Below are positions 6,156-12,089 of a stretch of DNA of 12,089 bases, one piece after another (position 1 is the stretch's first letter; every line of letters begins with the position of its first letter). Under the pieces are notes generated by a model. That model was not told the DNA's origin and made no database searches. It saw only the letters and a program-made list of their open reading frames with translations. Origin of the DNA: an uncultured Eubacterium sp. (lineage in GTDB: Bacteria; Bacillota; Clostridia; Lachnospirales; Lachnospiraceae); NCBI GenBank assembly GCA_910586445.1, contig CAJUHV010000092.1, positions 1 through 12,089 on the forward strand, read 5' to 3'. The position numbers were made by a program, and so were the translations under genes.

Positions 6156-7337
6156 TTACATAATCCTTCGAAATACGGCTGTCACCACCGCCCCTGTCTG
6201 CTGATCATTTCCCAGCACTAATTTTCCTCCATGCCTTTCACAATACAGCCTGCTGATATACATGCCCAGTCCCGCGTGTTTCAGGCTGTCCTTTACGTTC
6301 TGTCCATAAAACGCTCCTGTTATTTTTTCTGCGTCTTCGCGAAATCCATCGCCGTCATCCCTGACACAGATACTTAATTGTGCATACCCAAGATTTACTG
6401 CAACTACAATCTGCTGTTTCCCATAACGCAGAGCATTTGACAGCAGATTTTCCATAACCTCCAAAATAATTTCCTTATCTCCGCAAAATTCTTCCTTTGA
6501 TTCTGACACCTGCAGCACGCATTGTTTCCCATATTCTTTTCCCAGAATGGCAAGCTCTGCCTGGATCTGCTCCTCTAGCTGTCTGGCAGAAATATTCCCC
6601 GCTTTCAGTTTTCGGCTTTCTAAGCTGTTTAGTCTGCGCATTGCTTCTACAAAGGCATCCATACGTTCAATCTGATGTCTGCACTCTGACAGCATTTCCA
6701 TAGCCTGTTGCAGATCAATCTCCCCACCCGGCAGATATTCGGCCAGCATTTCCTGATACCCTTTCAAAACGGACAGCGGAGCGCGGATATCGTGTGCAAT
6801 AGCCGCCCGCAGCATTTTTTCCTCTTCAATCGTCTTCCATAAGATCTGGTTATTTTGGGCAAGCTGCTTTCGCATCCGCTCAAACTCCCTGCACAGCACG
6901 CCCATTTCGTCCCCGTTTTCATAGGAAATGCAAAAATCCAGATGATTTTCTGCAATCTTTTTTGAGGCCTGTGCCAGTTCTTCAATCGGCTTTTTCAGCT
7001 TGTTCTGGTAAAAAAAGAAAACCGCCGCACAGCTTCCTGCCATAGACAGTATCAGCACGGTATAAGTCTGCAAAAAATCACAAAGCTCTGACACAAAATG
7101 ATCTGTCCGCGTCATCTCATAAGCGGCTGGTCTTGGGATATCTGCTACAAAATCAGTGCCTTCATTTTCCACTGCTTTAAAATACGCTTCTTCATCTACA
7201 TACCCCCACCAGATCTGTGTCTGCGTCTGATCGGCAACCCTGTCAACAACCGCTGTGAGAAAAAAACTGCACAATAAAGCAGCTGCCATATATAAAAAAA
7301 TGGTTTTTCTCACGGAAAGATTCCTTATTTTATCCAT
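6156..7337 (-). CDS. sensor histidine kinase (HAMP-HisKA-HATPase), partner of the OmpR-type regulator
   Basis: Membrane kinase of 393 residues that should phosphorylate the regulator encoded just upstream. Two membrane segments (about 12-31 and 92-110) enclose a small external sensor of some 60 residues. A HAMP-like linker follows. The H-box is AHDIRAPLSVLKGY with His182; the N-box ENLLSNALRYG has Asn297 and Asn301; the G1 box is DDGDGF (327-332) and the G2 box HAGLGMYIS (354-362). The reduced sensor and 'AHDIRAPL' H-box fit kinases that pair with peptide-antibiotic ABC systems. ATG at 7337 follows a G-rich stretch (GGGGGATGGG) and overlaps the regulator gene by 13 bases. An ATG at 7355 is possible but lacks a site. 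Confidence 0.92.
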   Translation of the reverse strand: MDKIRNLSVRKTIFLYMAAALLCSFFLTAVVDRVADQTQTQIWWGYVDEEAYFKAVENEGTDFVADIPRPAAYEMTRTDHFVSELCDFLQTYTVLILSMAGSCAAVFFFYQNKLKKPIEELAQASKKIAENHLDFCISYENGDEMGVLCREFERMRKQLAQNNQILWKTIEEEKMLRAAIAHDIRAPLSVLKGYQEMLAEYLPGGEIDLQQAMEMLSECRHQIERMDAFVEAMRRLNSLESRKLKAGNISARQLEEQIQAELAILGKEYGKQCVLQVSESKEEFCGDKEIILEVMENLLSNALRYGKQQIVVAVNLGYAQLSICVRDDGDGFREDAEKITGAFYGQNVKDSLKHAGLGMYISRLYCERHGGKLVLGNDQQTGAVVTAVFRRIM

Positions 7338-7999
7338 CGGTATCCCATCCCCCATACAGTTTCAATATATTTTTGTTCTGTATACTGCTGGAACTTTTTT
7401 CTGATTCTGCGGATCAGCTCTGTTACCACCCTGCTGTCGCCCTCTGCGTCATATCCGCATACCTTCTCATAAATCCTGTCTTTATCAAAAACCATTCCTG
7501 GATTCATAGTCAAAAATTCAATAATTTCATACTCTAATCTTGTCAGCTCCAGATGATCTGTGTGAATCTGCACGGTCTTTGCCTTATAATCAATAGACAG
7601 CTCGCCTTGAAAGCAGCATTTTGTCTTTTCCCTGCGCCGTGTTTCCCGTTTCAAATGTGCCGTTATCCTTGCATCAAGCTCTTTCAGGCCAAACGGTTTT
7701 AAAATATAGTCATCGCCTCCCGAGGAAAGCCCGTTCACAACGTCCTGTTCGTCTACCCGCGCAGTCAAAAATAAAATAGGACAGCTCACCTTATCCCGTA
7801 TCCTTCTGCATACCTCTATTCCGTCTATGTCCGGCATATTTACATCCAGTAATATAAGATCCGGCTGCAGCTTTATTCTGCTTAACCCCTCTGATCCATT
7901 CTCTGCCGTAATAATTTCGTACTTTTTTATTTCAAAATGTGTTTTGAGCATTTTTAGAAGCTCGGTGTCATCATCAATAATCAATATCTTATAGGCCAT
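7325..7999 (-). CDS. OmpR/PhoB-family response regulator
   Basis: DNA-binding regulator of 224 residues, phosphorylated by the overlapping kinase. The receiver domain (1-118) has the acidic pair Asp10/Asp11, phospho-acceptor Asp52 (LILLDVNMP), Thr79 and Lys101 (KPFG). After a basic linker (KRETRRREK) a winged helix (about 130-224) shows the family pattern LTRLEYEIIEFL, SRVVTELIRRIRKK and VWGMGYRWI. ATG at 7999 has GGGAG six bases before it; the frame stays open to 8068 without another good start. Its targets are probably the ABC operon 2.4 kb downstream and possibly itself. Confidence 0.94.
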   Translation of the reverse strand: MAYKILIIDDDTELLKMLKTHFEIKKYEIITAENGSEGLSRIKLQPDLILLDVNMPDIDGIEVCRRIRDKVSCPILFLTARVDEQDVVNGLSSGGDDYILKPFGLKELDARITAHLKRETRRREKTKCCFQGELSIDYKAKTVQIHTDHLELTRLEYEIIEFLTMNPGMVFDKDRIYEKVCGYDAEGDSRVVTELIRRIRKKFQQYTEQKYIETVWGMGYRWIK

Positions 8000-8076
8000 T
8001 TTAACTCCCTTTCCCTGACAGATTTTCCTTTCGGATTTGTTTACGGACGATTTTTCTGCCGCCGACATTAAAAATA

Positions 8077-8082
8077 ATTATA
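8077..8082 (-). promoter_or_regulatory. -10 element for the regulator-kinase operon
   Basis: A perfect TATAAT on the minus strand about 78 bases before the regulator ATG. No good -35 lies at 16-18 bases: TTTATT at 17 is poor, and TTGTTT (8103-8108) is 20 bases away. The promoter may therefore depend on an activator. Confidence 0.5.
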
Positions 8083-8184
8083 CTGCACAAATCCCAACAA
8101 ATAAACAACAATGTTTTACCTGTTTTTGTGACACGCCCATGCTCTGCCAAAGCCGCACTGATCAAAGGCTCTCCTTTTTTACAT

Positions 8185-8219
8185 AAAAAAACGCCAGACG
8201 TTTTTCATATCTGACGCTT
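8185..8219 (-). terminator. strong intrinsic terminator
   Basis: On the minus strand AAGCGTCAGA pairs with TCTGGCGTTT (ten pairs, two of them G-T) and runs into seven T. It ends transcription coming from the decayed AgrC-like gene and the orphan tail, insulating the regulator-kinase operon. Confidence 0.85.
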
Positions 8220-8246
8220 CTTGTTTTTAACATTCTATTTTATCAC

Positions 8247-8324
8247 TTAGCGGAAAGCCTTCTCATGATTTACCGGTTCATAAAGCTCCCGAAGACGCTT
8301 GCCGCCCACGCTGATCCTGTCCAT
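8247..8324 (-). pseudogene. orphan 25-codon reading-frame tail of unknown origin
   Basis: An open frame starting ATG at 8324 reads MDRISVGGKRLRELYEPV and ends with TAA 28 bases before a strong terminator. A TAG lies three codons upstream of the ATG. Its charged, helix-like composition and placement suggest the 3' end of a lost gene fused to the truncated kinase. It is too short to assign, and the opposite strand also reads open here. Confidence 0.3.
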
Positions 8325-8379
8325 TGTCAGCTATGAGCGGGCATTTGAGCATCATCAGGAAACGGCATTAAAATAGATA

Positions 8380-9090
8380 TCATGAATACAGGACAATGAT
8401 ATGGTTTTTCATGTCATGCCGCAGCCGTTCTGACTGCCTGTACTGCTCCGCCAGCATTTTATAAACCGCAATCTGCGAATGGTACCTGCCGTTTTTTTCC
8501 TGCTCCAGATAAATCCTGTTCATCCCAAACACATAAAATCCCGCTGCTGCCATAGACAGAAGCGCCAAGACCAAAAATTCAGAATGGCTGAAAATCTGAT
8601 CATAATACAATCCCATGCTGCCCGCGCTCCTGACCATAATTCCATTGCTCGCACCCAGGCTCGCTGCTTCATACACTGCAGCGTTCACAAGCAGAGGAAC
8701 CGCCAATATGACATACCATTTCCCCCGCCTGCCACAAAAAACAGGCTCCAGATGCTTCGACAGCCAGTATATTGCAGATATGGCAAAACAACAGCCGGCG
8801 CCGCTGACCAGTCCGCCTCCCCAATCACCTAAAAGCGGTTCTGGAATCTTTTTTACCGTATGCAGAAAAAATAGTACCAGGCACGATAAAAGAGAAACGA
8901 CAAACGCTGATACCAGCTTTATAGCCGCCAACAGTATAGAAGCAGCCAGAATCCTTTTCTCCTTTTCTGATCCAAACAACACCATTAACAATCCTATGAA
9001 AAATACAGGGCCAGATAACACGAAAAAAATATACAGACTAAAAGACAGCCGGCCTAAAATATTCCCAGACAGCCAGCTGCAGAAGGACAA
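8380..9090 (-). pseudogene. truncated AgrC-like (GHKL/HPK10) sensor kinase
   Basis: The first 190 or so residues form about five to six membrane segments, as in peptide-sensing kinases of quorum systems. A helix (YLEQEKNGRYHSQIAVYKML) leads to the H-box RLRHDMKNHIIVL. The frame stops three codons later (YS, then TGA), so the whole dimerisation and GHKL ATP-binding half (about 180 residues) is missing and it cannot phosphorylate. The 5' end is also doubtful. The frame is open past the regulator's stop (SKGKERLFLIL) but offers only TTG or CTG starts at poor spacing from GGGGAAGGA. I infer two deletions, one at each end. Confidence 0.75.
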
Positions 9091-9125
9091 AATCAGAAAC
9101 AGCCGTTCCTTCCCCTTGGAAATCC

Positions 9126-9518
9126 CTAAAAATTTTTTGCAAAGTTTATCCGCTGCCCATAGAACTCTCTCTGCAGCACGCTTTTCAGTTTTCTGTCACC
9201 CACAGGCTTGACCAGATATTGGAACGCCTCCACGTCATATGCTTCAAACACATACTCCCTGCTGGAAGATACAAAAATGAGTATTTTATCAGATGCCTTT
9301 TCACGGAAAATCTGTGCCGTTTTCATCCCATCTAGATCCTGCATAATGATATCAAGGAACACAATATCAAAACTTTCCAATACCCGCAGCAGCTCCCCGC
9401 CGCTTCGAAACTGACGGATAATGCATGGTATTTTCATTTCTGCCATAATTTCTTTTATTCTTTTTGCCATGTTACAGCATTCTATGACTTCATCATCACA
9501 AACCGCTATTGAGAACAT
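9126..9518 (-). pseudogene. AgrA/LytTR-family response regulator reduced to its receiver
   Basis: The 130 residues make a full receiver of the AgrA/VirR type: acidic Asp8/Asp9, phospho-acceptor Asp56 (DIVFLDIIM), Ser84/Ser85, then YVFEAYDVEAFQYLVKPV with Lys104. The usual LytTR DNA-binding domain of about 100 residues should follow, but the frame ends at a TAG with an odd tail (FYGQRINFAKNF), and the kinase frame already overlaps here. A deletion into the kinase gene is the simplest explanation. ATG at 9518 has AGGTGG four bases before it. As it stands it could be phosphorylated but could not bind DNA; it might act as a phosphate sink. Confidence 0.8.
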
Positions 9519-9731
9519 ATCGCCACCTGCCTTATATGGATATATCGACAGAAACGGACATAACGTTTTGTTAATGCCATGATCGGGCGTTTCTGTGTAA
9601 TGACCGTTTCGGGATAACCTGTTCCAGAATACGTTTCCGCCACTCGCCCGATGCCACAAGACGGCAGTTACCAGCCGCGTAATCACTTTGCAGAGGAAAT
9701 GGCCGGCACATCCCCGTACCTGCATTAATTT
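9519..9731. other. intergenic region with GAAACG/CGTTTC repeats
   Basis: Between the PhoR-like kinase stop and the AgrA-like start the minus frame stays open for 69 codons without a good start or family signal; I do not call it coding. It holds ACAGAAACG (9548-9556) inverted as CGTTTCTGT (9588-9596). CGTTTC recurs at 9605 and 9632, and GAAACGGACAT/ATGACCGTTTC pair at 9551 and 9600. These may be regulator sites for the AgrA-like gene. No clear promoter or terminator was found. Confidence 0.4.
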
Positions 9732-11039
9732 TTAGGCACTTCCCCTGCCCCAGACAATAAAGATCTTCGTTCCGACGCCCGGCTTGCTCATCAGATCCAC
9801 ATCTGCATCAGTCAGATTACAGATATGCTTTACAATCGCAAGTCCAAGACCCGTGCCTCCCAGCTCTTTCGACCTGCTTTTATCCACACGATAAAAGCGT
9901 TCAAAAATCCTTTCCTGATGCTCCGGCGGAATACCGATACCGGTATCCTCCACCGAAAAGATAATCTGCGCTCCCTCTTTTTGTACTTTTACAGTCACCC
10001 TGCCGTTCGGTTTATTATATCGGATGGCATTTTCAATCAAATTGTAGGTAAGCTCCTGTGCAAGCTCCTTTCCGATATGGACATCTGCCCTGTCATCTCC
10101 TTCATATATTACATCAATACCATTTTTCGCTGCTCCAAAAGAGAGCATTTCCACGCTTTCTTTTGTAATTTCTGCCAGATTTACCACATCAAGAATATCT
10201 TTTGCGTTCCCCGCATCCAGCTGCGAGAGCTTAATAATGTCATTAATCAGGGTAAGCAGCCTTGCTGCGCTTTTACGGATTTCCCCTGAAAAGCGCTTCA
10301 TCTCTTTTTCATCTACGAGTCCTGCCTCCATCAGCTCTGCGTAGCCTGATATCGCCGCAAGAGGTGTTTTTAGCTCGTGGCTTACATTGGCGGTAAATTC
10401 CTGCCTTATATTTGCGGCAGACAGGATCTCCTCATGCTGTAAGCGGATTTTTCTTGTAAATGGGATCAGCTCCGGGTAACTTTTCCCCTCATCAATATGT
10501 TCCATATCCCCTGCCATTTCATCAATCGGTTTCACAATGGCAGAGGTAAGGTAGTGCGATACCATCAGACAGATGGTCGCAAGAAGCAGTGCCGTTGTCA
10601 GCACCATTGGAAGGGCAGACAAAAGGACAGCCACAACGCTGTGCGCCTCCTTGCCTACCCTAAGGATCTGCCCATTATCCAGTCTTTTTGCATAATTAAA
10701 TACACTCTCTGACAGGGTATCTGACTTTCTTATCTCCATACCGGTTCCGCTAGAGACTGCCTCCACAATTTCCGGCCTGTCCAGGTGGTTCGTAAGCAGC
10801 TTCTCCTCCACAGTGGAATCAAACAAAACCTTACCGTCTGCATCGATCAGTGTAATTCTTAAATTATCTATTTTTCGCTCATAGGAGCCTTCGTCAATCA
10901 GTAAATCCGCCACAACCGCCAGATCAGAAAAAACCTGTTTTTTTAACTGCGAATAAAATACCGCAGCCATAACAATCGTGGTAATCACAACGGAAAAAAG
11001 TGCAATAACGGTGAATCGTCTGTTTATTTTCTGCCTCAT
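9732..11039 (-). CDS. PhoR-like sensor histidine kinase
   Basis: Membrane kinase of 435 residues. A first membrane segment (10-30), an external domain of about 105 residues with a PAS-like strand pattern (RITLIDADGKVLFDST), and a second segment (about 135-162) lead to a HAMP-type linker. The H-box is SHELKTPLAAISGYAELM with His221; the N-box LTYNLIENAIRYN has Asn333 and Asn337; DTGIGI begins at 365; the F-box is FERFYRVD, and GGTGLGL (394-400) the G2 box. This is the PhoR/WalK type. The ATG overlaps the regulator's TGA (ATGA), so the two are translationally coupled. With the phosphate cotransporter upstream it likely senses phosphate status, though the signal cannot be read from sequence. Confidence 0.93.
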   Translation of the reverse strand: MRQKINRRFTVIALFSVVITTIVMAAVFYSQLKKQVFSDLAVVADLLIDEGSYERKIDNLRITLIDADGKVLFDSTVEEKLLTNHLDRPEIVEAVSSGTGMEIRKSDTLSESVFNYAKRLDNGQILRVGKEAHSVVAVLLSALPMVLTTALLLATICLMVSHYLTSAIVKPIDEMAGDMEHIDEGKSYPELIPFTRKIRLQHEEILSAANIRQEFTANVSHELKTPLAAISGYAELMEAGLVDEKEMKRFSGEIRKSAARLLTLINDIIKLSQLDAGNAKDILDVVNLAEITKESVEMLSFGAAKNGIDVIYEGDDRADVHIGKELAQELTYNLIENAIRYNKPNGRVTVKVQKEGAQIIFSVEDTGIGIPPEHQERIFERFYRVDKSRSKELGGTGLGLAIVKHICNLTDADVDLMSKPGVGTKIFIVWGRGSA

Positions 11040-11707
11040 TCCAGCTTATACCCCACATTTCTCACAGTAATAATCAGGCTGCCTGCTTCTTTCAGCTTTT
11101 TGCGGAGTGTTTTGATATGCATGTCAACGGTCCTGCTTTCCCCTGTAAAATCCGTTCCCCATACAGTTTCCATAATCATTTCCCTTGTCAATACAATACC
11201 CAGATTGGAAAGAAACAGCCGGAGCAGCTCATATTCTTTAAATGTCAGTTCCACGCTTTCCTCATCCACTAGACAGATCCGTCTGTCCTGATCCAGATAT
11301 ATATTTTTATATTTTAAAACCACGTCATCGCTTGTCGGCCTGATGCGCCGCATAATCGCCTTAATGCGCGACATAAGCTCCATCACGCCAAATGGTTTGG
11401 TAATGTAATCATCAGCCCCCAGATCAAGTCCCTTTACAGTATCTATTTCTGAATCTTTCGCTGTCACAAGTATAATAGGCAGCTCTTTCGTGTCGTTATC
11501 TGCGCGGAGCCTTTTTAGTACAGACAGTCCATCCTCCCCCGGCAGCATAATATCGAGAAGCAGCAGATCCGGCTTTATTTCCTGCATTCCTCTGTCAAAG
11601 GCTTCTGCATCATCAAATGCGCGTACTTCATATCCGTTCCCCTTTATGGCATAACTTTCTATCTCCTGAATATTTTTATCATCTTCCAAAATATAGATTA
11701 ATGGCAT
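11036..11707 (-). CDS. PhoB/PhoP-like response regulator
   Basis: DNA-binding regulator of 223 residues. The receiver has Asp9/Asp10, phospho-acceptor Asp52 (LLLLDIMLP), Thr82 and Lys104 (KPFG). The winged-helix domain shows ELTFKEYELLRLFL, the recognition helix SRTVDMHIKTLRKKL and VRNVGYKLE. I prefer ATG at 11707, with AAGGAAG nine bases before it, over a GTG six bases upstream that lies too close to that site. It lies 60 bases after the cotransporter gene and has a promoter inside that gene's end. The adjacent phosphate transporter supports a role in phosphate response. Confidence 0.94.
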   Translation of the reverse strand: MPLIYILEDDKNIQEIESYAIKGNGYEVRAFDDAEAFDRGMQEIKPDLLLLDIMLPGEDGLSVLKRLRADNDTKELPIILVTAKDSEIDTVKGLDLGADDYITKPFGVMELMSRIKAIMRRIRPTSDDVVLKYKNIYLDQDRRICLVDEESVELTFKEYELLRLFLSNLGIVLTREMIMETVWGTDFTGESRTVDMHIKTLRKKLKEAGSLIITVRNVGYKLE

Positions 11708-11740
11708 AAGCACTAACTTCCTTAATTTACAAAATTTTAC

Positions 11741-11758
11741 TGCAGAGCCGCCTCTGCA
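11741..11758 (-). promoter_or_regulatory. perfect hairpin/palindrome at the expected 5' end of the regulator mRNA
   Basis: TGCAGAG-N4-CTCTGCA lies directly downstream of the -10 element, so it would be the first structure of the transcript. It may stabilise the mRNA 5' end, serve as an operator, or weakly terminate cotransporter transcripts; only AAAATTTT follows, not a clean T run. Confidence 0.5.
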
Positions 11759-11765
11759 TAGTTAC

Positions 11766-11793
11766 ATTATACTGATAATTTATGTTTCCTCAA
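11766..11793 (-). promoter_or_regulatory. sigma-70 promoter for the PhoB/PhoR-like operon
   Basis: TTGAGG (11788-11793) and TATAAT (11766-11771) are 16 bases apart on the minus strand. Both lie over the last codons of the cotransporter gene. Start is expected near 11759, giving a leader of about 50 bases. Confidence 0.65.
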
Positions 11794-12089
11794 GTTTTTT
11801 TCTAACGAATACTTTTCTGTATATGCTTCAAGCAGCTCCTTATACAGCTCGTTCCTCTCTTTGACATTCCGTGCGTATTGATGTAATGCGTGATGGTCTG
11901 TTTCGGATGCCATCTGCTCTTCTGCTATGTTGGAACAATGCTTCGCAATACGCTCCAGGGAAGTGGCCATATCTGTAAGCGCCAAACCAAGTTCCACAGA
12001 GCACCTCCCCTTTTTCAGTCTCCTGCTATGGTTCTTTCGGATATCTTTTTTTACCCGGCTGATCACATCGGCAAGCGGATCAATACGAA
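11767..12089 (-). CDS. Na+/phosphate cotransporter family protein, C-terminal PhoU-like domain (partial)
   Basis: The gene enters from beyond the right edge; the frame is open to the last base, so the start is outside the window. The visible 106 residues are a helical PhoU-type bundle. DPLADVISRVKKDIRKNH is followed by LKKGRCSVELGLALTDMATS and LERIAKHCSNIAEE, the conserved last PhoU repeat in bacterial Na/Pi (NptA/YjbB-like) cotransporters. The membrane transport domain would lie upstream. A GTG at 12066 is an internal valine, not a start. Stand-alone PhoU is an alternative, but the ELGxxxTDxxxxLERIxxHCSNIA pattern and long tail fit the fused transporter better. Confidence 0.8.
   Translation of the reverse strand, partial: RIDPLADVISRVKKDIRKNHSRRLKKGRCSVELGLALTDMATSLERIAKHCSNIAEEQMASETDHHALHQYARNVKERNELYKELLEAYTEKYSLEKNLRKHKLSV

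Noticed and set aside
8000..8166. Minus-strand open frame starting TTG near 8166 with GGAGAG before it
   Set aside because: It overlaps the TATAAT promoter of the regulator, uses a weak start and looks like intergenic DNA read open by chance.
8380..9518. A hidden AgrD-like signal peptide gene near the AgrA/AgrC remnants
   Set aside because: No short frame with a peptide precursor pattern and ribosome site was found between or beside the two fragments.
9519..9725. 69-residue N-terminal extension of the AgrA-like regulator
   Set aside because: The family starts at the MFSIAVCDDE segment, and ATG 9518 has AGGTGG before it; the extension has no recognisable domain.
9618..9728. + strand open stretch reading PVPEYVSATRPMPQDGSY and onward to a TAA
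   Set aside because: It reads protein-like but has no start codon or ribosome site, is preceded by a stop, and I could not assign it to a family.
1..12089. CRISPR arrays, tRNA/rRNA genes, insertion sequences with transposase
   Set aside because: No spaced direct repeats, cloverleaf or rRNA-like sequence, and no transposase or integrase frame was seen.

Overview
All genes in this window lie on the minus strand, so transcription runs from high to low coordinates. Low-to-moderate G+C, clear Shine-Dalgarno sites, intrinsic terminators and the protein families point to a Firmicute, most likely a clostridium of the Lachnospiraceae type. That is inferred from style and families; nothing in the window fixes the species.

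Layout along the minus strand, from the right edge. (1) 12089-9732: the 3' end of a Na+/phosphate cotransporter (PhoU-like tail), then a PhoB/PhoR-style response regulator and sensor kinase joined by an ATGA overlap. A sigma-70 promoter sits inside the last codons of the cotransporter gene. (2) 9518-8185: a decayed AgrA/AgrC-type pair. The regulator keeps its receiver but has lost the LytTR DNA-binding domain. The kinase keeps its membrane part and ends just after the phospho-acceptor histidine motif. A short orphan reading-frame tail and a strong terminator follow. (3) 7999-6156: an OmpR-type regulator and HAMP-type kinase, overlapping by 13 bases. (4) 6155-5555: about 600 bases without a gene, holding a 160-base foldback element, an AT-rich 18-base tandem repeat and the promoter region of the next operon. 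(5) 5554-2939: two ABC-2 permeases and an ATPase, tightly coupled. Together with block 3 this looks like a peptide-antibiotic sensing and export/immunity module. (6) 2907-1427: a lipoprotein D-Ala-D-Ala carboxypeptidase with its own promoter, a structured leader, a repetitive acidic stalk and a strong terminator. (7) 1385-12: a 201-residue protein of unknown function behind a good sigma-D (sigma-28, motility) promoter match, a small unknown protein, and the frameshifted C-terminal remnant of an Rpn/PDDEXK-type nuclease.

Blocks 1, 3/4/5 and 6 are ordinary envelope and nutrient functions: phosphate sensing, stress-induced ABC export and peptidoglycan trimming. The less ordinary features are the foldback element, whose arm differences all preserve RNA pairing on the + strand only; the doubly truncated quorum-sensing-type pair; the sigma-D promoter in front of an unknown gene; and the Rpn remnant split exactly at an A7 run. 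I found no complete new defence or mobile system, and no tRNA, rRNA, CRISPR array or transposase.
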